DNA of 64,000 nt from CAVVJA01 sp963801715 (GTDB lineage Bacteria > Actinomycetota > Actinomycetes > Mycobacteriales > Jatrophihabitantaceae): assembly GCA_963801715.1 (NCBI GenBank), contig CAWDGB010000020.1:1-64000 (forward strand). Reading direction: 5' to 3'. Under the pieces are notes generated by a model that was not told the DNA's origin, searched no databases, and worked only from the letters and a program-made list of their open reading frames with translations. Of this stretch, positions 36,082-46,092 are shown piece after piece (the stretch's first letter is position 1; each line of letters starts with the position of its first letter). The translations under genes and the position numbers were made by a program.

Positions 36082-37560
36082 TCAGAAGGACGACGACGTC
36101 AGGTAGCTCACCGGTGGAGGATGGACCTCCGTCCCCGCCGGCGCTCCGGCGTAGTGCGACCGAATACCTTCGATGAACCTACGGGCCCGTTCAGTGAGCT
36201 CCTTTGGCTCGTCAGTCTGCAGCCGACCCTTGGTGATGAGGATGCCGAGGTCGGCGCCCTTGAAGCGATAATCGCCAGGCCCGTAGACCCGGAGAAAGAA
36301 ACATTCCGTCTCGTCCTGTAGTTGGTGCCAGTCCAGCGCCGCACGGTGAAAGCTGAGCGTGCCGTCCTCATGCAGCTGCCACTGCCCGGTCCGGGGCGCG
36401 GCGACAATTCGCTCGACTCGCGACTGCGGCTCCTTCATCACCAGCTGGCTCCACACATCGACGGCGGCGAGCTCCCGCCACCGTTCGTTGATCTCGTCGA
36501 TGTCGATGTCGTAATCGACCTCCATGTACTCCAGCACGTGAAAGAGAAACAGCGGGAGGTCGGCGTAGGCACCGGCAGTAACGTTCGTGATCGAGCTGGC
36601 GCCGGAGATCCGCGGGTTGAGCTCGCCGAGGTAGATCTCGTCCGTGTCGAGATCCACCAGCACGTCCACCTCGAAGAATCCCTGGTAGCCCTCCGCGCCA
36701 AGCCGATCGCCGAGGCGGCGCACGAGTTCGATGCCGCGCGAACGGTGGGCGTCGGACAGTGCGTCCGGGAACAGGTCGTTACCGCACCAGCCACCCTGGT
36801 AGGGCGTGAGCTCGGGATAGCCGGTGAGGTCGGTCATGAACGGGCCGACGAGGGTGCCGTGCTTGGTGATCACGGCTTCTACCGCAGCGGCCTTGTTGTT
36901 GATCCGCTTCATGACCTTGAGATCTTCGCCGACGATGTCCTCGGCGTGGGCTTCCCATTCGGTGCGCGACTTGACGAAGAACGTTGTCTTGCCCGAATCG
37001 CCGTACGGCGTCTGGATCACCAAGTCGGTTCCTAGATCCTGGCTTTCGGCAAGGTGCACCAGGTCGTCGTAGCTGTCGGCGGTCCCGAGAACATTCGGCA
37101 CGCTCGGCGCCCCGGCCTCGTTGCCCAGCTTGGTCGTGGTGATCTTGGAATCGAGCCGCTGCCGCAACTCGCACGCCGGCAGGATCAGGTCGTAGCCCAG
37201 ATCGGCACAGATCTGCTCCGTCTCCTTGTCGAAGAACACCGTGGCGACCTTGGGCGAATCTCCCTTACCGGCAATGAAATCCTGTACCTCCGGCATACGC
37301 AGCAGATAGTTGTTGATCTCCTCTGCGCTCTGGAACTCGACGTATTGCTTGCTTTTAGGGACGAACACGCGTGGATGCGCACCTTCCCACGAGTCGTAGT
37401 AAGCGATATAGGAGAAGTTGCGCACCCACCGGTCGAGGCCCAGCAGGTTGAACGCGGTGGGACCCACGAAGAGAATCGGGGTCTCATTGGTCCGGAAGAA
37501 CGTGCGGATCTCGGAGATGTTCCGCAGTCGTCGGCGAGTCCCGCCCGCGGAGTCACTCAT
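36082..37560 (-). CDS. ATP-grasp domain protein (carboxylate-amine ligase-like)
   Basis: A 492-residue protein with an ATP-grasp fold: LVIQTPYGDSGKTTFFVKSR (glycine-rich ATP loop), VDLDTDEIYLGELNPRISGA (metal-binding E-x-N pair) and a substrate-side N-terminal domain (ETPILFVGPTAFNLLGLDRW). A C-terminal ~150 residues (VERIVAAPRTGQWQLHEDGT) look like an extra domain. Such proteins form acyl-phosphate intermediates and ligate to amines or bicarbonate. It starts four bases after the stop of the aldehyde dehydrogenase, so it is co-expressed with it. The ATG at 37560 is chosen for this spacing. Its substrate is unknown. Confidence 0.82.
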   Translation of the reverse strand: MSDSAGGTRRRLRNISEIRTFFRTNETPILFVGPTAFNLLGLDRWVRNFSYIAYYDSWEGAHPRVFVPKSKQYVEFQSAEEINNYLLRMPEVQDFIAGKGDSPKVATVFFDKETEQICADLGYDLILPACELRQRLDSKITTTKLGNEAGAPSVPNVLGTADSYDDLVHLAESQDLGTDLVIQTPYGDSGKTTFFVKSRTEWEAHAEDIVGEDLKVMKRINNKAAAVEAVITKHGTLVGPFMTDLTGYPELTPYQGGWCGNDLFPDALSDAHRSRGIELVRRLGDRLGAEGYQGFFEVDVLVDLDTDEIYLGELNPRISGASSITNVTAGAYADLPLFLFHVLEYMEVDYDIDIDEINERWRELAAVDVWSQLVMKEPQSRVERIVAAPRTGQWQLHEDGTLSFHRAALDWHQLQDETECFFLRVYGPGDYRFKGADLGILITKGRLQTDEPKELTERARRFIEGIRSHYAGAPAGTEVHPPPVSYLTSSSF

Positions 37561-37564
37561 CGAA

Positions 37565-39010
37565 CTAATCCTCGATGTACGACATGACGTGCTTGATGCG
37601 GGTGTAGTCCTCGAACCCGTACATCGACAGATCCTTGCCGTAGCCAGAGCGCTTGAAGCCGCCGTGCGGCATCTCGGCGACCAGGGGGATATGGCAATTG
37701 ATCCACACACAACCGAAGTCGAGGCCGCGGGCCATTCGCAGGGCCCGCTTGTGGTCGCGGGTCCACACGCTTGCAGCCAGCGCATAATCGACACCGTTCG
37801 CCCACCGCAGCGCCTCGTTCTCGTCCGAGTACCGCTGGACGGTGATCACCGGGCCGAAGATCTCACGTTGGATCATCTCGTCGTCCTGGTGCAGACCGTC
37901 GATCACCGTCGGAGTGAAGAAGTAGCCTCGGTCGCCGGCCCGCTGACCGCCCGTCAGCACCGTGGCGTATCCCGGCGTGCGTTCCACCATCTCCGAGACG
38001 TGCGCCAACTGGCTTGCGTTGTTGATCGGGGGGATGTACAGCGCGTCGTCGTCCGCCTCGTCGCGGGAGAATTTGGTGGCCTGGGCCTGCTCGGTGAGGG
38101 CGGCCACGAAGTCATCGTGAACCCGAGGCCCGGCGAGCACTCGGGTCGCTGCGGTGCAGTCCTGGCCCGCGTTGAAGTACCCGGCAACGGCGATGCCCTC
38201 CGCGGCGGTGCTGAGGTCGGCGTCGTCGAAGACGATCACCGGTGCCTTGCCGCCCAACTCGAGGTGGACTCGCTTGACCGACTCGGCGGCAGCCGTGGCG
38301 ACGGCGATGCCTGCGCGGGTACTGCCGGTGATCGAGACCAGCCCTGGGATCGGATGCGAGACAAGGGTCGCGCCGGTGTCACGGTCGCCGCAGACGATGT
38401 TGAACACCCCAGGCGGGAGAATGTCCGCGAATAGCTCGGCCATCTTTACCGTGCTGGCCGGTGTCGTGTCGGAGGGTTTGAGCACGATCGTGTTGCCTGC
38501 GGCCAGCGCCGGAGCAAACTTCCAGACGGCCATCATCATCGGGTAGTTCCACGGTGTCACCGATCCAATGACGCCGATGGGCTCGCGCCGGATCCAGGAG
38601 GAGAAGCCGCGCATGTACTCCCCGCTCGACTTGCCTTCGAGCATGCGCGCAGCGCCGGCGAAGAAACGCACCTGATCGACCATGGGCGGGATTTCCTCGC
38701 TCATCGTCAACGCTCGTGGCTTGCCGGTGTTCTCGCTCTCCACCGCAACCATCTCTTCGGCGTGCGATTCGATGGCGTCGGCCATCTTCAGCAGGTAGCC
38801 CATCCGCTCGCTTGGCGTCGTGTCCCGCCACACCCCGTCGAAGGCGCGTGCGGCCGCCTGGAAGGCGGCGTCGACATCGCCCGGCCCAGACTGCGGTGCA
38901 GTCGCGAACACCTCCCCGGTGGACGGGTTGACGATGTCCGTGGACGCGCCGTCCCGGGCCCCGACGAAGGCTCCGTCGATGAAGTTCTGCAGTTCGCGCT
39001 TGCCGGCCAT
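37565..39010 (-). CDS. Gamma-aminobutyraldehyde-type aldehyde dehydrogenase
   Basis: A 481-residue NAD(P)+ aldehyde dehydrogenase. Motifs: GVIGSVTPWNYPMMMAVWKF, VSITGSTRAGIAVA, the catalytic Glu in VHLELGGKAPVIVFDDAD and the catalytic Cys in GYFNAGQDCTAATRV. The AGQDCTAATRV signature and GGFKRSGYGKDLSMYGFEDY are typical of PatD-like 4-aminobutyraldehyde dehydrogenases. The ATG at 39010 has a strong ribosome site (GGAGGT, seven bases upstream). It would oxidise the aldehyde made by an amine oxidase or transaminase. First gene of a two-gene operon with the ATP-grasp protein. Confidence 0.92.
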   Translation of the reverse strand: MAGKRELQNFIDGAFVGARDGASTDIVNPSTGEVFATAPQSGPGDVDAAFQAAARAFDGVWRDTTPSERMGYLLKMADAIESHAEEMVAVESENTGKPRALTMSEEIPPMVDQVRFFAGAARMLEGKSSGEYMRGFSSWIRREPIGVIGSVTPWNYPMMMAVWKFAPALAAGNTIVLKPSDTTPASTVKMAELFADILPPGVFNIVCGDRDTGATLVSHPIPGLVSITGSTRAGIAVATAAAESVKRVHLELGGKAPVIVFDDADLSTAAEGIAVAGYFNAGQDCTAATRVLAGPRVHDDFVAALTEQAQATKFSRDEADDDALYIPPINNASQLAHVSEMVERTPGYATVLTGGQRAGDRGYFFTPTVIDGLHQDDEMIQREIFGPVITVQRYSDENEALRWANGVDYALAASVWTRDHKRALRMARGLDFGCVWINCHIPLVAEMPHGGFKRSGYGKDLSMYGFEDYTRIKHVMSYIED

Positions 39011-39314
39011 AGCGGTACCTCCGACGGGTGCAGGGCGGTTTCCCAAACCCTAGACCGCGGGCGCCAGAGCGAATACCGGTCGATAGCGCAGCGCAGCACC
39101 CCTACGACCGGCTACCGCCGAGGTACGTGACAACCGATTTGGCGATGCGCAGCCACTGGCTACAGACCAGCCAGAGTTGAGGACCGCCGATCGCTTCCTG
39201 GCACGATGAGCACCCTTGTGCTGGAGCAGTCCGTGCAGGCAGTGGATGGTGGACCAGTAACCGAGCAACGAAACATGTCCGGGCGCAAATGCCGTGCGGC
39301 AAGGAGGTTGATCA
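39011..39314. other. Divergent intergenic region between the two aldehyde dehydrogenases
   Basis: About 300 bp without a convincing gene. It must hold the promoters of both divergent dehydrogenase genes. A weak ribosome site (GGCAAGGAGG) lies at 39298-39307 upstream of the plus-strand gene. No clear operator palindrome was recognised. Confidence 0.6.
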
Positions 39315-40808
39315 ATGAGCGGGACCACGAGCTTCGAGCCGCGGACTGGGGCGGTCGCCGGAACGATCGCGGAGACGCCCGAAGGAGAGCACGCGCGAAT
39401 CCTCGAGCTAGCGCGGACCGCCGCACCGCTGCTGGCCGCCTCGCCACCGTCCGAACGACGTACGTGGCTGTACGCCATGTCCGAAGCCCTGGAAAGGCAC
39501 GTCGACGAACTCGTGCAGATCGCGGACCGGGAAACTGCGCTCGGCGGGCAGCGCCTCACGGCCGAGGTGGCTCGGGCCGCGGGTCAACTGCGCTTCTATG
39601 CCGACGTCGCCGGTGAGGGCAGTTTCCTGGATGTGACCATTGACGATGCGACCGGCACGACGCCGCGGCTGGTCCGGGTCAACCGGCCAATCGGCCCAGT
39701 CGCTGTGTTCGGCGCGAGCAACTTTCCCTTCGCATTTGGCCTGGTCGGCAACGACACCGGTTCGGCGATTGCTGCCGGATGCCCGGTGATCGCCAAGGCG
39801 CATCCTGCGCACGTATTGCTCAGTGAACGGCTGGCCGAACTTGCAGTGACGGCCCTCGCTTCCTCCCGCGCGCCGGCGGGCACGTTCGCCATGGTCGCTG
39901 GGTACGAGGCGGGTGTGAGCCTGGCGAAGGCTGACGTCATTGCCGCAATTGCCTTTACCGGCTCGCAGAGCGGTGGGCTGGCGTTGTGGCGAGCGGCCAA
40001 CGAGCGTTCGACGGTGATTCCTGTCTATGCCGAGATGGCGACGGTCAACCCAGTCATCGTCACTCGCGGCGCAGCCAACGACATGGCGACGGTCGCCGCA
40101 GGATTCGTAGGTTCGTTCACTCTCGGCGCCGGGCAGTTCTGCACCAAGCCGGGTTTGCTCTTCGCCCCGCGTGGATGTCGTGCTGCCGACCTTGTCGGTG
40201 ACGCCCTCGTCGCCGCGCAGCCACGTCCGGTGATGCTCACGCAGGGGATAGCAAATGCCTTCAACGGTGGCCTTACCGAGCTGATCGACGCGGGTGCCGA
40301 AGTCGTCCGGTCTGTGCCTGGCACTGAGGCGGGTTGGTCGGTAAACGCGACCGTCCTTCGGGTACCCATCCGTTCCCTGCGGGTCGGCAGCCGCTTTCTC
40401 GAGGAATGTTTCGGACCGGTGGCCCTGGTCGCCGAGTACGACGACGCTGCTGATCTTCGAGCCGCGCTGCTCGAGTTGCCGGGCTCCCTGGCCGCGAGTG
40501 TGATCATGAACGATGAGGACGACCCAGACTCTGGCGAGATCATCGATCAGGTGTCCGGTTCGGTCGGCCGCGTGATCGTCAATGACTGGCCAACGGGGGT
40601 CGCGTTCACCTGGGCTCAGCAGCACGGCGGTCCTTGGCCAGCAACGTCCAACCCAACGGCCACCTCGGTGGGAGCGGCGGCGTTGCGCCGCTTCGTGCGG
40701 CCGATCGCTTTCCAGTCAGTACCGGACGATCTGCTTCCTGCCGAGGCACAGGCCGACAATCCGTGGCGTCTGCCGCGACGGATCAACGGCATTCTGACGC
40801 AGGGATAG
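39315..40808 (+). CDS. Aldehyde dehydrogenase, alpha-ketoglutaric semialdehyde dehydrogenase family
   Basis: A 497-residue ALDH of the KGSADH group. The cofactor and entry motifs are PIGPVAVFGASNFPFAFGLV, IAAIAFTGSQSGGLALW and VYAEMATVNPVIVTRGAA, in which the catalytic Glu is retained. The catalytic Cys is in TLGAGQFCTKPGLLFAP. GWSVNATVLRVP and ECFGPVALVAEYDD follow. Family members oxidise 2,5-dioxopentanoate to 2-oxoglutarate in sugar-acid or hydroxyproline degradation. No such pathway genes are visible here, so use in amine-derived aldehyde oxidation is also possible. A palindromic repeat lies just past the stop. Confidence 0.88.
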   Translation: MSGTTSFEPRTGAVAGTIAETPEGEHARILELARTAAPLLAASPPSERRTWLYAMSEALERHVDELVQIADRETALGGQRLTAEVARAAGQLRFYADVAGEGSFLDVTIDDATGTTPRLVRVNRPIGPVAVFGASNFPFAFGLVGNDTGSAIAAGCPVIAKAHPAHVLLSERLAELAVTALASSRAPAGTFAMVAGYEAGVSLAKADVIAAIAFTGSQSGGLALWRAANERSTVIPVYAEMATVNPVIVTRGAANDMATVAAGFVGSFTLGAGQFCTKPGLLFAPRGCRAADLVGDALVAAQPRPVMLTQGIANAFNGGLTELIDAGAEVVRSVPGTEAGWSVNATVLRVPIRSLRVGSRFLEECFGPVALVAEYDDAADLRAALLELPGSLAASVIMNDEDDPDSGEIIDQVSGSVGRVIVNDWPTGVAFTWAQQHGGPWPATSNPTATSVGAAALRRFVRPIAFQSVPDDLLPAEAQADNPWRLPRRINGILTQG

Positions 40809-40837
40809 CGTCGCGACGCCTCTGTTTTTGTGAAGCG

Positions 40838-40887
40838 GTGATCTTGGACTTATAGCCCCGGGGCGACGATAAGTCCAAGATCATCAC
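40838..40887. repeat. Dispersed palindromic element, copy 2 (best copy)
   Basis: Perfect arms GTGATCTTGGACTTAT and ATAAGTCCAAGATCATCAC enclose an inner self-complementary GCCCCGGGGC. It sits between the converging 3' ends of the KGSADH-type gene (stop 40808) and the adaptor gene (stop 40897), where it could terminate both. Confidence 0.85.
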
Positions 40888-40896
40888 CACAAGATT

Positions 40897-43115
40897 TCAC
40901 CTACCGCCGCCGGTGACAGAGCCGCCACCGAAGCCCGCACCGCCACCGCCGCCAGACCCAGCGCCGCCACCGAAGCCCGCACCGCCACCGATGCCGCCGG
41001 CGCCGCCAAGACCTCCGGTCCCGCCTACGCCAAGGCGGCGTGGATTGACGTTCGCCGAGTTGGTCGGCATCGGCTCGTCGAGATTGGCAAGCACGACCCG
41101 CTGCCCCTCGACGAGACCCGACGTGATCTCAGTACGGTCCGGGCCGATGGCGCCGACATTGACTCGCACCGTCGACACCGTTCCGCCCTTCAACACCGAT
41201 ACGACGTGCAGCTGTCCCACGGTGTGCACGGCGGAGCTAGGCACCGTAAGGACGTTCGACACCGAGCTCGTCGTGATCGCTACCGATGCCCCGAGTCCGT
41301 CATAGAGCTTGGCCGTCGTTGGATCGAGCAGCACGGTAACCGGATAGCTGGTCGACGATCCCGTCGTCGTGTTGAGGATCCCGATGGCCGAAACCTTGCC
41401 GGACAGCGGTGTAGTCACCCCATCGACGATTACGCCTGCGGAATCGCCGATCTTCACTCGATCGATGTCGGTCAGGGAGACCGTGGTCGATACCTCACGG
41501 TTGCCGGAACCGATCACCGTGATTCCCGAACTTCCCGCGGACGAACCGACGGTCAGCCCGACTTGGGCCACCGTGCCGGAAATCGGGCTGGTGAGGGTTG
41601 CTTGCGCGGCGTTCTGCTGCGCCACGGCGACGTTCGCGTTGGCCGCATCAAGCTGCGCCTGATCCGCCGCCAGCGCAGCTGCGGTGATGGTCCGGCCGGA
41701 TCCAGCGCCAGCGCCGGATCCGCTGAATCCTGACCCACCGGTCGAGCTGGAGGAGCCCGACCCGGTTCGCGAGCCCGACCCGCTTCTCGAGCCGGACGAG
41801 CCCGACCCGCTTGCGGAACTCGACGAGCCAAAGCCGTTCTTCGAGCCGGACGAGCCGGAGCCGTTCTTCGAGCCTGACGTCGCGGATCCGCCGCGACCGG
41901 CCGAGCCGGTGCCACTCGAACCTCCCGAACCGGCGTGGTTGGCGGATCCACCTGACCCGGTCGAACCGGATCGGCCGCTGCCGCTACTGGATCCGCTGGC
42001 ACCGCCGCTGGGCGACACGAGAATGGCGTGCTGTAGCGCGGTCAGCGCGGTGTCGAGAGTCTTCTCGTTGCTGAGCTGAGTGTTTTCCTGCGTGGCGACC
42101 TGTTGTTGGTCGGCCAGCACAGTCGAGATGAGGCTCTGGCAGGCCGCCAGGCCGCTCACGGCCGTGCCACCTGATGGCGCGACCGGTGCGCTCGTCGGAG
42201 CGCTCGACGGCGACGTGGACCCGGGTGCGGATCGGGCACCTGACGGGGCCGTTCCCCCTGACTTGGCGGTCGGCGCTGTGGATTGGTTGGACGTGGGCGA
42301 CGAGGCGCTGACCGCCGCGCAGGCCTTGACCTCGGCGCTCATGTCGGCGGACTGCCGTCGCCAGCTGCGAATCGATGGCCTGCTGTTGGTTGAGCACGAC
42401 GGCCTGGGCCTGGGCAACCTTGGCCTCGCGCCGCGACGATCCCGGCATTCGACCCAGAAGCCACCCTCGTACCTGATCCGCCACTTGCGGTCCCGTGCGT
42501 TCCGGCGCCCGAACCAGTTCCAGCTCCGGAACCCGCGTTCGAGCCGGTGTGGGGCCAGACGACCCGGCGCTGCTCGACGAGGACGGCACCGGTGTCGTGC
42601 GGAGCAGGATCGCTGGAGTCACCGTCAACGCGGTTGTCGCTGCGCTTTGCGTGACGTGCGTTGTCGAACCCGCGCCGCTGGACGATGTCGATGACGACGT
42701 TGATGGTGCCGACGACGAACTGGTTGTGCCGGTCAGCTGTGCGGCGGTGTCCGCGGCAAGTGTCTGCTGCGCTCTGGCGACGTCGGCTTCCGCGGCTTGG
42801 GTCTGTTGGTTCAGCGCGGTCATGTCGAGCTGCGCCAGGGTTTGTCCGGCAGCCACCTGCTGGCCGAGCTGCGCCGCAACCGATGCCACCTTGCCCGACT
42901 CCGCGAAGCTGACGGTGGCCCGGTCGACGGATGAGACGGTGCCGACCGAGGTCACGGTCTGGGTCACCGACCCGCGGGTGACGCTGGCCAGCCGATAGGA
43001 CGGTCCGGAGGAGCTCGTCATTGCCATGGCGACGCCACCACCAACGGCCACGGCGACAACGCGCGGCAACGCCAACGATGAGGATCCGCCTGCGCCTACC
43101 GCGACGCCCGGTCAC
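40897..43115 (-). CDS. MacA/HlyD-like efflux adaptor, second copy (multiple frameshifts)
   Basis: A membrane-fusion (adaptor) protein with an N-terminal anchor (RRRRILIVGVA then VVAVAVGGGVAMAM) and a barrel-sandwich half (RLASVTRGSVTQTVTSVGTV, SGKVASVAAQLGQQVAAGQT). A coiled-coil (AEADVARAQQTLAADTAAQL; AKVAQAQAVVLNQQQAIDSQ) and a beta-barrel (VSLTDIDRVKIGDSAGVIVD, LTVPSSAVHTVGQLHVVSVL) follow. An unusual ~110-residue Ser/Gly tract interrupts the coiled coil (41.7-42.0 kb), and the tail is Gly-rich. At least four frame changes occur near 43060, 42530, 42430 and 42350. The GTG at 43115 is five bases after the preceding stop. It may be broken or mis-sequenced. Fifth gene of the exporter operon. 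Confidence 0.7.
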
Positions 43116-43119
43116 CTGC

Positions 43120-44058
43120 TCACCCACCCGTGCTGCCCGATGCGCCGCCGGGTCGCCCGCGGCCGAAGCCGACCGTGCAGCCAGAAGACGATGCTGGGCT
43201 GACGGCAATGCGGGTGGCGGCGACGGCTCCGGTCGAATCGGTCGAGCCGAACGCGATGACGCACTTTCCAACGGCGAGCGATGCGGATGTCCCGCTCCCG
43301 GTGGCGGTGTACATGGTGCTGGGGTCGACGGACACGGTGTAGGTGATCGTGCCGCTTCGAGTCGACCCGACGACGGTCATCGTCGAGGCGGTAACCGCAG
43401 TCACCTTGCCGGTGGCTCGTGCAGCGAAGCCACCGAAGCCGCCGCGGCCGAATCCGCCGGACGGCGCGCCGGGAATCCGCCGGACGGCGCCCCGCTCGGG
43501 AAGGCTCCGGACGGAGCGCCGCTCGGGGCTGCTGAACCATTCAGTCCGCCGAAGCCGCCGTTACACGTGCCGTTGACCGGCCTTGGTGATCACCACGGTC
43601 GCGGCGGTGAATCTCGTGACCCGGGCTGGCGGGCTCGCCGACGGGGCCGGGGTGCTCGGCGCCGCTGATCCGGATGACTGGCTGCGCGCAGCCATGGCGG
43701 CGACGCATGTTCCTACGACCACGGAGGCCTTCGCTGCCGCCGTGGTTTGAGTGAACGCGGTCTTCGGACCGAACGCCACGGTGACCTGACCGGATTGTGG
43801 GCTCTGCACCTCCATGCTGGTGGCGGCCAGCGCGGCGATCGTGCCTTGGGCCGCCGGCCGCACACCGCGGGCGGGGCGCGCTCCCGAGGAGGACGACGAG
43901 CTCGACCCGCTGCTGGCTGGCGCCGGCTGGCTCGTCGCCGCGGCGCCAGATCCGCTCGTCTTAGAGCTACTGCACGCCACCAACGTCCCGGCAACGGCCA
44001 GAGCCACTGTCGCGCCGGCGAAAAGCCGGATGGCGCTGATGGGGATTCGAGTCGTCAT
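43120..44058 (-). CDS. Lipoprotein with two DUF5666-like modules (two compensating frameshifts)
   Basis: A signal peptide with lipobox (ATVALAVAGTLVACSSS) is followed by a Ser/Ala-rich linker and two similar beta modules. The first is GTIAALAATSMEVQSPQSGQ with VVVGTCVAAMAAR. The second is VTAVTASTMTVVGSTRSGTI with LAVGKCVIAFGSTD. Both end in a Cys after VG, typical of DUF5666 repeats. Between them is a Gly-Phe/Pro-Ser-Gly repeat region (GAPSGA, GGFGRGGFGGF). The frame shifts near 43580 and back near 43470; the total of 939 nt is divisible by three. ATG 44058 has a good ribosome site (AAAGGAAG). It belongs to the exporter operon; role unknown. Confidence 0.7.
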
Positions 44059-44077
44059 GAGCTTCCTTTGATCGATG

Positions 44078-45310
44078 TCATTCACTGCGAAGCGCGTCGA
44101 TGGGGGCCAGCCGTGCCGCGCGGCTCGCCGGGTAGACGCCGAAGATCACGCCGATCGCGACGGCCACGACGAGCGCGAGCGCGATTGCCGTCGGTGATAT
44201 GGCGATCGGATTGTTGATCAGGTGCGGCAGCACGATCGCACCGATGATGCCGAGTGCCGCGCCCAGAACTCCTCCGGCGAATCCCAACACCGATGCCTCG
44301 ACGAGGAACTGCCGCCGGATCACCGCAGGGGGTGCACCCAGCGCCTTACGCAAGCCGATCTCGCGCGTGCGCTCGGTGACGGACACCAACATGATGTTCA
44401 TGACGCCGATTCCGCCGACCAGCAAGGACAACGCAGCGACACCCGCGAGCAGGATCGTCAATGTCTTGCTCACCGAGGTGGCCGTGGTGATGAGTGACTG
44501 CTGACTGGTGATCGTGAAGTCGGCATTCGTGGGCAAGCTGGCGTGGTGGAGGCTCAACAGCTGACTGTCGGCCTCCTGGTACGCCGCCGACAGCACGGAG
44601 CTCGATCGGGCGGCGAGATAGATCGAGGACACCGAATTGCGCGTGCTCCCGCCGACGAGGCGCGAGGCCGCGGTCGATATCGGGACCAAGGCCTGGTCGT
44701 CCAGGTTGCTCGTCGAGTCTGAACCGGCCGAGTTCAGTACCCCGATGACGGAAAACGGAATGCCGTTGATCGTGACGGTCTGACCAACCGGATCCGTTGC
44801 GCCGAACAATTCCTGGGCAGTCGTCGGGCCGAGCACGGTGACTGCCGCCGACTCGGCCTGGTCTGCCGTCGAGAGGAACCGGCCTTCTGTGACCGTTCGT
44901 GCTCGCACCGCGAGCCAATCGGGCGTCGTGCCCACGACGGACGTCGTCCAGTTCGTCGAGCCGTAGACCAGGCTCTCGGAGGTGGTCTTCACGGGAGCAA
45001 CGCCTGCGACGTCTGGCGCGGCGACTGGCGAGCTCAGCGCGGCCGCGTCGGCGACGGTAAGAGTCGATGCCGAACCGAAGCCACCACGCACGCCGGTCGT
45101 GCTCGTGGCGCTGCCCGGTGACACGATCAGCAGATTGCTACCGAGCGCGCTGATCTGTGCGCTGACCTTCTGCTGCGCACCCTCGCCTAGGCCGACGGTC
45201 AGGACCACGGCGGCGATGCCGATCAAGATGCCCAGCATGGTGAGCGCCGAGCGAAGACGGTGCGATCGCACCGCGTCCCAGCCGGTTCGGAAGGTTTCCA
45301 GCCAACCCAT
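44078..45310 (-). CDS. MacB/FtsX-type ABC transporter permease
   Basis: A 410-residue permease. An N-terminal helix (RSALTMLGILIGIAAVVLTV) is followed by a large extracytoplasmic MacB-like periplasmic core domain (residues about 45-280). Three C-terminal helices follow, including LLAGVAALSLLVGGIGVMNI and the FtsX motif VSVTERTREIGLRKALGAPP. It starts at the last base of the ATPase stop (TAATG), so the two are coupled. In Gram-negative bacteria such permeases export macrolides or peptides with an adaptor; in this monoderm host the substrate is unknown. Confidence 0.93.
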   Translation of the reverse strand: MGWLETFRTGWDAVRSHRLRSALTMLGILIGIAAVVLTVGLGEGAQQKVSAQISALGSNLLIVSPGSATSTTGVRGGFGSASTLTVADAAALSSPVAAPDVAGVAPVKTTSESLVYGSTNWTTSVVGTTPDWLAVRARTVTEGRFLSTADQAESAAVTVLGPTTAQELFGATDPVGQTVTINGIPFSVIGVLNSAGSDSTSNLDDQALVPISTAASRLVGGSTRNSVSSIYLAARSSSVLSAAYQEADSQLLSLHHASLPTNADFTITSQQSLITTATSVSKTLTILLAGVAALSLLVGGIGVMNIMLVSVTERTREIGLRKALGAPPAVIRRQFLVEASVLGFAGGVLGAALGIIGAIVLPHLINNPIAISPTAIALALVVAVAIGVIFGVYPASRAARLAPIDALRSE

Positions 45311-46092
45311 TAGAGACCACCGCTGTCCGAGCTGATCAGCCCGTCACGCAGCTGAATGATGCGCTGCGCCCGCGCGGCCACGTCATGCTCGTGCGTGATC
45401 AGTACAACTGTCCGGCCCTGACCGTGGAGGGCATCGAGCAAGTTGAGAATGTCCTCCGTCGAGCCGGAATCGAGGTTGCCCGTAGGTTCGTCGGCCAGTA
45501 CGAGAGCAGGATCGGTCACCAAGGCCCGGGCGACAGCGACTCGCTGCTGCTGGCCACCAGACAGCTCGCCCGGCCGATGCTCGATCCGGTCGGCCAGGCC
45601 CACGCGTCCCAGCTGATCGACCGCTCGAGTCCGCCGCTCGGCGCGCCGCACTCCGGCGTAGCACAGTGGCAGCTCGACGTTGCGCCATGCCGACATCCCA
45701 GCGAGCAGGTTGAACTGCTGGAAGACGAAACCGACCCTCCGATTGCGGATCTCGGCGAGCTCGAGCTCCGAAAGCCGGCCAACGTCATCCCCGGCGAGGA
45801 GATAACGGCCCGCAGTCGGCACGTCAAGACAGCCAAGGATGTGCATGAGTGTCGACTTGCCCGAGCCGGACGGGCCCATGATTGCGACGTACTCGCCCGA
45901 AGCGATCGAGAGCGACACGTCGCGGAGTGCTTCGACGAGCACTGAACCGGTGCGATAGGTCTTCCCCACGCCCTCCAGTTGGATGACCGGGTCGACGGTG
46001 ACCGGGGGAATTGGCTCGGTTACCTGCATCTGCACCCGAGCAAACTGCTGTGGGGTTTCGTGGGGGTCCGGCAACTCGGGCTGCATGCTCAT
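45310..46092 (-). CDS. MacB/LolD-type ABC transporter ATP-binding protein
   Basis: A 260-residue ATPase with Walker A GPSGSGKSTLMHILGCLD, Q-loop FVFQQFNLLAGMSAWRN, signature ELSGGQQQRVAVARALV, Walker B ALVLADEPTGNLDS and H-loop VVLITHEHDVA. It overlaps the adaptor stop by one base (TGATG) and the permease start by one base, so adaptor, ATPase and permease are translationally coupled. Confidence 0.95.
   Translation of the reverse strand: MSMQPELPDPHETPQQFARVQMQVTEPIPPVTVDPVIQLEGVGKTYRTGSVLVEALRDVSLSIASGEYVAIMGPSGSGKSTLMHILGCLDVPTAGRYLLAGDDVGRLSELELAEIRNRRVGFVFQQFNLLAGMSAWRNVELPLCYAGVRRAERRTRAVDQLGRVGLADRIEHRPGELSGGQQQRVAVARALVTDPALVLADEPTGNLDSGSTEDILNLLDALHGQGRTVVLITHEHDVAARAQRIIQLRDGLISSDSGGL

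Noticed and set aside
39408..40625. A 405-codon open frame antisense to the KGSADH-type dehydrogenase.
   Set aside because: No recognisable motif; the plus-strand gene has intact ALDH catalytic residues.
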